A stretch of DNA of 64,000 nucleotides from contig CAWEUM010000005.1 of NCBI GenBank assembly GCA_963812255.1, positions 682,001-746,000 of the forward strand, written 5' to 3'. The notes beneath the pieces were generated by a model. That model did not search any database. It saw only the letters and a program-made list of their open reading frames with translations, and was not told the DNA's origin. Shown here piece after piece: positions 59,067 to 64,000 of the stretch. Numbering within the stretch: the stretch's first letter is position 1; every line of letters begins with the position of its first letter. Made by a program: the position numbers and the translations under genes. This DNA comes from DATJGR01 sp963812255 (GTDB lineage: Bacteria > Pseudomonadota > Gammaproteobacteria > Pseudomonadales > Azotimanducaceae).

Positions 59067-59939
59067 ATGACTCGTATCGACCCGCTCCACATCTTCATTG
59101 CCGTCGTCGATCACAAGAGCTTCACGCGCGCTGCCGAATCGATGGGCTTCACGCCGTCTGCCGTCAGCAAGCAAATCAGTCAACTCGAGGAGCGTCTCGG
59201 TACACGGCTGCTGCATCGGACCACGCGATCGGTGATGGCGACCGAGGCGGGCCAGTTGTACTACGACCGCTGCCGCCAGATTCTCGAAGCGTTAGACGAA
59301 ACCGAGATTCAGATACGCGCGCTGGAAAACGCGCCAGCGGGGCGAGTTCGCGTACTTGCCCAACCGTTCTTCGGACGCAGCGCGTTGGCGCGCCTGTTTC
59401 GTACCTTCCAGCAGCAGTATCCGGAGGTTTTCATCGACCTGACGTTGTCGGAAGGCGTGCCGGCGGTTTCGCGCGATGCATTCGACGTATCGATACTGTT
59501 GGAACAGGCTGAAGAGGAGCGCCTGATATCACGAGAGCTCGCGCAATTGCCCACGATACTGTGTGCGTCGCGCAGTTATCTCGCACGCTGTGGCGCGCCG
59601 TGTTGCGAGGACGACCTGGCGCAGCACGCGTTCGTGGAAATCACCGCGCAGAGTCATATCGACCCGCCGCGCTGGTCAAAAGCGCGCGGCTTCGTCGTCA
59701 ACGACGTCGATATGGCTTTCCACGCCGTTCGCGAGGGCATGGGGATCGGTATGCTGCCGCTGTACGTCGCGCGTCGCGACATAGAGCGCGGTCGGCTCGA
59801 ACAAGTGTTGCCGGATCTACAGATCGCCAATCAAAGCGTCTGGCTCAGCTACCCCGAACTGAGGCGACAATCGCACAAAACGCGTGCGTTCGTGGAGTTT
59901 CTGACCGCGACATTGACCACGCCGCGCACCGACGGCTGA
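59067..59939 (+). CDS. LysR-family transcriptional regulator
   Basis: 290 residues. N-terminal winged helix RIDPLHIFIAVVDHKSFTRA and SAVSKQISQLEERLGTRLLH, linker helix, then an effector domain (about 90-290; AGRVRVLAQPFFGRSALARL, GIGMLPLYVARRDIERG). The C-terminus ends at TPRTDG. It is divergent from serA and convergent with the diiron enzyme gene by 12 bp, so it may regulate serA or an unlinked target; the inducer is unknown. Confidence 0.92.
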   Translation: MTRIDPLHIFIAVVDHKSFTRAAESMGFTPSAVSKQISQLEERLGTRLLHRTTRSVMATEAGQLYYDRCRQILEALDETEIQIRALENAPAGRVRVLAQPFFGRSALARLFRTFQQQYPEVFIDLTLSEGVPAVSRDAFDVSILLEQAEEERLISRELAQLPTILCASRSYLARCGAPCCEDDLAQHAFVEITAQSHIDPPRWSKARGFVVNDVDMAFHAVREGMGIGMLPLYVARRDIERGRLEQVLPDLQIANQSVWLSYPELRRQSHKTRAFVEFLTATLTTPRTDG

Positions 59940-59951
59940 GCGCATCAGTCG

Positions 59952-61097
59952 TCACGCCGTTTTATCGTATAGCGGCCTGGAAAGCTCGTCCCAATCGATA
60001 TGGCCGTCGTCGGGAAGCGCTTCGAATTCGAGCAAACCGAGCTCTTCGAATTTGGGCCGGATACCGTCAGTCAACAAACCGATTCGCTTCAGGTTCGGCA
60101 CGACGCGGGCGAAGATCATGTTGCGGAAACGCTGGCGATGCTCACCGCCGGTCGCAATCGCCGTGGCCTCCTCGACGGGCCAACCGAATTGACGATATAC
60201 ATCCGTCGGAATCAGACGACTGCGCATGACCACACAGGCCTCGAACGCAAATTGCGCCCGCTCCTCACGCTCATCCTGCGACAAGGTTGCGATGTATTCC
60301 TCGAGATAGTTCACGCCAAACGTCACGTGCCGCGCCTCGTCGCGTATCACCAGGTGGACGATGTCGCGCAGCACCGGATCCTGCGTACTCTGCTTCATCG
60401 TGTTGAACGCGGCCAGCGCCAGACCTTCGATGATGATCTGCATACCGATGAACTTCAGGTCCCAGCGCGCATCGGTCAGAATCTTGTCGAGCAGCAGTTT
60501 CAGGCTGCGCGAGATGGGGTACGTGAAACCGACCTTGTGTTGCAGGTATCGATTGAATACTTCGACATGTCGCGCTTCATCGAACGTTTGCGACGCGGCA
60601 TAAAGCTTGGCATTGAACGATGGGGCACACGACACGAGCTGCGATGCGACCAGTAGCGCACCCTGTTCGCCGTGCAGAAACTGACTGATCGCCCAGCTGT
60701 GCTGATGTCGCATCCATTGAATCACCTGGTCGGCGTCCATGGCTTCCCACGGTGCGAACCCCTTGAACAATGCGTTGGCGCGGTTCTCGTCCACCATCTT
60801 GCGTTGTTCGACGGAAACCGCCGGACGCGCGTCAAAGTCCGGCGTCTGTTGCCAATCGATGTCGATGTTCGCGTTCCAGTTCAGCGTTTTGCCGAGTTCA
60901 TACAGCTTGCGGATTCGATCGTCCTGGGTCGTGTAATCCCAGTTGTATGCACCCGTCAGCGGCGTAGCGAACAACTCGGCGACGTGCTGCACCTGGTCGG
61001 CATCGAGGCCCAGTTCATTATCGGGCTGCGCACCGGACGGTGCGGGTTTGTCGAAATGCGTCAGCGTGCGGGGGGTTTCCACCCAGCGAATCGACAT
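59952..61097 (-). CDS. Carboxylate-bridged diiron protein (ribonucleotide-reductase R2/ferritin-like)
   Basis: 381 residues. The four-helix diiron site is complete: Glu in FLHGEQGALLVASQL, E-x-x-H in FDEARHVEVFNRYL, Glu in IIIEGLALAAFNTM, and a second E-x-x-H in VIRDEARHVTFGVNYLEEY. These are spaced as in R2-like oxidases and acyl-(ACP) desaturase-type enzymes. No radical Tyr assignment is possible and no R1 partner is nearby, so it is not a classical ribonucleotide reductase. It is divergent from a TetR gene and probably its target. Substrate unknown (lipid oxidation is a candidate). Confidence 0.87.
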   Translation of the reverse strand: MSIRWVETPRTLTHFDKPAPSGAQPDNELGLDADQVQHVAELFATPLTGAYNWDYTTQDDRIRKLYELGKTLNWNANIDIDWQQTPDFDARPAVSVEQRKMVDENRANALFKGFAPWEAMDADQVIQWMRHQHSWAISQFLHGEQGALLVASQLVSCAPSFNAKLYAASQTFDEARHVEVFNRYLQHKVGFTYPISRSLKLLLDKILTDARWDLKFIGMQIIIEGLALAAFNTMKQSTQDPVLRDIVHLVIRDEARHVTFGVNYLEEYIATLSQDEREERAQFAFEACVVMRSRLIPTDVYRQFGWPVEEATAIATGGEHRQRFRNMIFARVVPNLKRIGLLTDGIRPKFEELGLLEFEALPDDGHIDWDELSRPLYDKTA

Positions 61098-61121
61098 GGA
61101 ATCACCTCGAAACGTAGAATG

Positions 61122-61135
61122 TGAGCCTCGGCTCA
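61122..61135. promoter_or_regulatory. Operator-like palindrome, TGAG-N6-CTCA, site 1
   Basis: TGAGCCTCGGCTCA, a perfect inverted repeat of 6+2+6, in the 52-bp gap between the divergent diiron and TetR genes. It matches a second site 29 bp away in half-site and spacing. A TetR-type dimer would be the obvious binder. Confidence 0.6.
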
Positions 61136-61149
61136 GGTATTGGAAAAAT

Positions 61150-61833
61150 ATGAGCGCGAACTCACGTTGTCAAGATGCGCTCGAGCAGCGGCGCCGGACG
61201 CCACGTCAGCAGCGTGGTCAGCAGACGCTGGACGCACTGGTGGGCGCCACCGCTACATTGATCGACGAAGTCGGCTACGAGCAGCTGACGACGAAGGCAA
61301 TCGCCGCGCGCGCAGGCACGTCGATTGGCTCCTTCTATCAATTCTTCCCCAACAAAGACGCCGTGATCAACGAACTGGTGCAACGCTATCGCGGCCAAGT
61401 GCGCAGCTATCTCGCTGGCACGCTCAGCGACCCGGGCCGCGACGGCATCTCCTCGGAATGGGTGTCACAGATCATCGTTGGCCTGGCGCAGATCTACCGC
61501 AACATGCCGGGCTTCCGCGGCGTGTGGTCCGGACGTCATCGCACCCCTCCGATGGGGGATCAGGCGAGAGTGTTGCGCCAGGAAGTGTTCGACGTGCTCG
61601 ATCGAACGCTGGGCGACGCGTTCGCACATGTAACGATCGACGCGAGGCAACGCTGCCTCCGCATCGCACTCGAAACCGCCCACCTGCTGCTCTCGAACAT
61701 CGATGACAAAAGGCTCGTCATCACCGAACTACAACGCATGTTAGGACCGTATCTCGCATCCTGTTTCACGGCCGAGACCCCTTCTGTAGCGACATCGCGC
61801 CGAATCACACCGGACGCGCGAAACGGCAGATGA
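61150..61833 (+). CDS. TetR-family transcriptional regulator
   Basis: 227 residues from the ATG at 61150. The N-terminal DNA-binding domain is RQQRGQQTLDALVGATATLI, YEQLTTKAIAARAGTSIGSF and YQFFPNKDAVINELVQRY (helix-turn-helix, about 35-75); the helical C-terminal part is a ligand pocket without family match. Divergent from the diiron enzyme gene with operator-like palindromes between them. The 3' end overlaps the convergent MurG-like gene by 29 bp. Confidence 0.92.
   Translation: MSANSRCQDALEQRRRTPRQQRGQQTLDALVGATATLIDEVGYEQLTTKAIAARAGTSIGSFYQFFPNKDAVINELVQRYRGQVRSYLAGTLSDPGRDGISSEWVSQIIVGLAQIYRNMPGFRGVWSGRHRTPPMGDQARVLRQEVFDVLDRTLGDAFAHVTIDARQRCLRIALETAHLLLSNIDDKRLVITELQRMLGPYLASCFTAETPSVATSRRITPDARNGR
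61151..61164. promoter_or_regulatory. Operator-like palindrome, TGAG-N6-CTCA, site 2
   Basis: TGAGCGCGAACTCA begins one base into the TetR start codon. Half-sites equal those of site 1, with an asymmetrical spacer. Binding here would block the regulator's own translation start region and transcription. Confidence 0.5.
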
Positions 61834-62884
61834 TCTCGGCTACGGCGTTCGTCGCATCGCCTAAGCCGGCGCCGGCGAGAGTTGCCGAGATCTGCTTGCG
61901 ATCCGCGTAGATCGAGCGGACAGCGGCGTCAAGGCGCGCTGCGTTGAGTTCCTCTTCCGCGATGACGCGGCTCCAGCCGCGCGATTGCGCGTATTGGGCA
62001 TTACTGATCTGATCGCCACGACTGGCGCTGCGCGGTAGCGGTACGAGGAGGTGCGGTTTGCGCAGCGCAACCAGTTCGTACAGTGAGTTCGCACCGGCTC
62101 GGCTGACGACGACGTCAGCCGCGACGAGCAGATCGCCCCACGCCTCATCCACATACTCGAACTGGTGATAGCCGGCACGCTGCGTCAGCGATGGGTCAGT
62201 CCGCCCTGGCCCACAGACATGAGCCAAGGTTGCAAAAGCGAGCAGACCGTCCAGCGCCTCCCGAACGATTCGATTGATCGCTTCGGCACCCAGGCTGCCG
62301 CCAACGACTATGACTAGGGGGCGATCTCCCGGCACACCGAGCAGAGCACGGCCGCGCGTCGGATCCCCGCGCAACAGTTCCGGGCGTAGAGGTGTGCCGG
62401 TATGGATCACGGGGCAATTGCGAACGGGAAACCGGGTGACTTCGAACGTGGTGCAGACCGCTGCCACGAATGGCAACGACAGTCTGTTGGCGAGCCCCGG
62501 CGTCAGATCGGATTCGTGCGCGACGATCGGAACCCGCCACAGCCACGCGCCAACGACCACCGGGAACGCTGCATAGCCACCCTTGGAAAACACCACCGAA
62601 GGTCGCAGCTTCGCGAGCAGCAATACGGCCTGCACAATGCCCACCAGAATCCAGAGCACATCTGATGCGTTGCGCCAGGACCAGTACCGCCGCAGCTTGC
62701 CGGAGCGAATCGCATAAAATGGCACATCGAGCGACGCGACGAGCGCGCGCTCCGGTCCCTGGCCGGAGCCGACGTAGCTGATCCTCGATCCGATGCGCCT
62801 GAAGTGCGCTATCAGCGGCAGGCTTGGCACCACGTGACCCGCCGAGCCGCCTCCAGTGAAGGCCACGTGGTGCGGCACCTTCAC
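61805..62884 (-). CDS. MurG-like UDP-GlcNAc glycosyltransferase
   Basis: 359 residues, GT-B family GT28. VAFTGGGSAGHVVPSLPLIA, SGKLRRYWSWRN, VVFSKGGYAAFPVVVGAWLW, IVAHESDLTPGLANRLSLPF, VIVVGGSLGAEAINRIV and RAGANSLYELVAL are MurG landmarks. The SGKLRRYW and ESDLTPGLANR forms recall the second MurG-type protein of Bacillus-like Firmicutes more than the enteric MurG. It is outside the dcw cluster, joined to hda by an ATGA overlap. Whether it makes lipid II or another glycolipid is unknown. Confidence 0.85.
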   Translation of the reverse strand: MKVPHHVAFTGGGSAGHVVPSLPLIAHFRRIGSRISYVGSGQGPERALVASLDVPFYAIRSGKLRRYWSWRNASDVLWILVGIVQAVLLLAKLRPSVVFSKGGYAAFPVVVGAWLWRVPIVAHESDLTPGLANRLSLPFVAAVCTTFEVTRFPVRNCPVIHTGTPLRPELLRGDPTRGRALLGVPGDRPLVIVVGGSLGAEAINRIVREALDGLLAFATLAHVCGPGRTDPSLTQRAGYHQFEYVDEAWGDLLVAADVVVSRAGANSLYELVALRKPHLLVPLPRSASRGDQISNAQYAQSRGWSRVIAEEELNAARLDAAVRSIYADRKQISATLAGAGLGDATNAVAEIICRFARPV

Positions 62885-63597
62885 AAGCCGAGCACATCCT
62901 TCGCCAATGGAATCGTCAGACGGCGCTGTTGTGCCAGCGCACCTCGATCCAGACGATCGAATGCGTCGATCAACTGGTCCATGCGGCGCGGCGCTCTGCG
63001 CAGAATAAAGCCGACGACATCGGCCCCGATTTCGAGTCCGCGCTGCGCGGCGAGATGTTCGATCGCACGCGCGCGATGGGTGTCGTCGAGTGGACGAATC
63101 GCAAAGACGTGCGCCGCCCGTAGACGCGACGCAAGATCTGCCAGCGCAACAGCGACGTCGAGCGGGCGATACCTCGACGCGAGCAATAGCGAGCCGCCGT
63201 TGGCGAAAAGCTGCTGATAGACGTGCATCAGGGCTTCCTCCATAGAACGTTCACCAATCCAACATTCGAGGTCATCGATTGCGACCAAACCGAATTCGCC
63301 AAGTCCGCCGAGTACATCGGCACCGCCGGCCATGAGCCGCGGCGGCAGATATGCAGCCGTCGTACCGGCTGCAACGGCTGCGTGACAGGCAGCCTGCAGC
63401 AGATGCGATTTGCCGCTGCCGCGATCGCCCAGCAGCCACATCGCCGAGAATCTGCGCGCCGTCCATTCGCGGCGCGTCAGCGCGGCGACCAGTTCTTCAT
63501 TAGGCCCGGTTTCGAAGTTGGCCAACGTGCAACGGCGCTCGCTCGAAAACGCCAGGGCCAACTGGCTCGTCGACTGGCTCGTGTGATCGTCATTCAA
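62881..63597 (-). CDS. hda: DnaA regulatory inactivator Hda
   Basis: 238 residues from a TTG at 63595-63597 that overlaps the upstream stop as TTGA. The N-terminal clamp-binding motif QLALAF is present (residues 11-16), then the AAA+ domain: Walker A LLGDRGSGKSHLLQAACHA, Walker B FGLVAIDDLECW, sensor 1 LLLASRYRP, arginine finger region LASRLRAAHVFAIRPLDD. Hda with the beta clamp stimulates DnaA-ATP hydrolysis to prevent over-initiation. The pair with a CDP-alcohol transferase is common in gammaproteobacteria. Confidence 0.93.
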   Translation of the reverse strand: MNDDHTSQSTSQLALAFSSERRCTLANFETGPNEELVAALTRREWTARRFSAMWLLGDRGSGKSHLLQAACHAAVAAGTTAAYLPPRLMAGGADVLGGLGEFGLVAIDDLECWIGERSMEEALMHVYQQLFANGGSLLLASRYRPLDVAVALADLASRLRAAHVFAIRPLDDTHRARAIEHLAAQRGLEIGADVVGFILRRAPRRMDQLIDAFDRLDRGALAQQRRLTIPLAKDVLGL

Positions 63598-64000
63598 GAC
63601 AGCGGCCCCACCTCGGATCCATCGCGGCGTTCCACCATCGCACGCCGGGTCCACGAGATCACGTAATCGGCGCCGGAGACGCTCGCCAGCACGGCAACGA
63701 GCCAGAAGCCGTATGGGTCAGCGATCGCACTCGCGATCGGACTCAGATAGTGAAAACCGCACAGGCTCAGCAGCAATACCAGCAAAACCACGATCTGCAC
63801 CGCGGTGTTGGCCTTGCTGAGCAAGGTCGGTGCAAATTCGATGTGCTTGAACACCAGCCGGTACACCGTCGCACCGACGAGAATGATCACATCGCGCCCG
63901 ATCGCTATGCTCGCTACCCACAACGGCAACACGCCTTCGACGAGCAGCGTGACGAACAGTACGCCAACGAGGATTTTGTCCGCCAACGGGTCGAGGGCGG
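63594..64000 (-). CDS. CDP-alcohol phosphatidyltransferase family protein, 5' end beyond window
   Basis: The frame is open through the right edge; the visible 134 residues begin ALDPLADKILVGVLFVTLLV, which contains the last two aspartates of the CDP-alcohol signature (G-x3-D-x3-D, LDPLADK), then four hydrophobic segments ending near ADYVISWTRRAMVERRD. These are PgsA-like lipid synthases that use CDP-diacylglycerol. The N-terminal part with the DG-x2-AR half of the motif is outside. Overlaps hda's TTG start as TTGA. Confidence 0.85.
   Translation of the reverse strand, partial: ALDPLADKILVGVLFVTLLVEGVLPLWVASIAIGRDVIILVGATVYRLVFKHIEFAPTLLSKANTAVQIVVLLVLLLSLCGFHYLSPIASAIADPYGFWLVAVLASVSGADYVISWTRRAMVERRDGSEVGPLS

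Noticed and set aside
59952..61097. Diiron protein as class I ribonucleotide reductase beta subunit
   Set aside because: No R1 gene nearby and sequence context differs; only the four-helix metal site is shared.

Overview
This window is a stretch of a G+C-rich gammaproteobacterial chromosome. The main evidence is a conserved run on the minus strand: gyrA, serC, pheA, hisC, tyrA, cmk, rpsA, ihfB, lapA, lapB. This is the order known around the O-antigen locus of Pseudomonas aeruginosa. mtaD-ubiG-yciK, yciB, scpAB-rluB, trpS, argS, mnmC, hda and lapAB also fit Gammaproteobacteria. PdxJ looks like the type I associate with xanthomonads and Bacteroidota, so the organism is probably not a pseudomonad; a Nevskiales, Steroidobacterales or xanthomonad-like lineage is possible, but this is inference. 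Coding density is very high. Many neighbouring genes overlap by 4 bp (ATGA, GTGA, TTGA) or 1 bp (TGATG), and no gap exceeds 300 bp. I see no tRNA, rRNA, CRISPR, integrase or insertion sequence.

1-17.4 kb is mostly accessory: an AI-2E permease fragment, a divergent CoA-transferase/short-chain dehydrogenase pair, exonuclease III, a double YjbR-domain protein, a YbjQ-type pentamer protein, a TrpF-like barrel and an ornithine/lysine decarboxylase. Then comes a tight plus-strand cluster (amidohydrolase, luciferase-like monooxygenase, type-B carboxylesterase, GMC oxidoreductase) that looks like a degradation module for an unknown ester- or alcohol-bearing compound. The ABC-F protein YbiT and several small uncharacterised genes follow, including an Rv0121-type PPOX oxidoreductase.

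17.6-29.5 kb is envelope-related and all on the minus strand: an OmpA-type lipoprotein coupled to a heterodimeric ABC exporter, a two-domain kinase, and a four-gene lipid-linked glycan operon (glycosyltransferase, epimerase, WecA/WbpL-like transferase, WbpM-like dehydratase). Upstream of the glycan operon is a 52-bp tandem repeat carrying three perfect TATAAT boxes that point into the operon. ComEA and LapB/LapA follow.

29.9-41.2 kb is the conserved gyrA-to-lapB run for amino-acid biosynthesis, translation and DNA topology. It lacks aroA, and GyrA has valine at the quinolone-determining position 83. 41.4-53.6 kb is housekeeping: mtaD, ubiG, yciK (without mupP), then rluB-scpB-scpA-trpS-yciO on the minus strand, and yciB, an SH3 protein, pdxJ, cyclophilin, a membrane-anchored cold-shock-domain protein and argS on the plus strand. 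53.7-64 kb holds a fatty-acid desaturase, sseA-mnmC, serA, a LysR regulator, a diiron (R2/ferritin-like) enzyme divergent from a TetR regulator with matching operator-like palindromes, a MurG-like glycosyltransferase, hda, and a truncated CDP-alcohol phosphatidyltransferase at the right edge.
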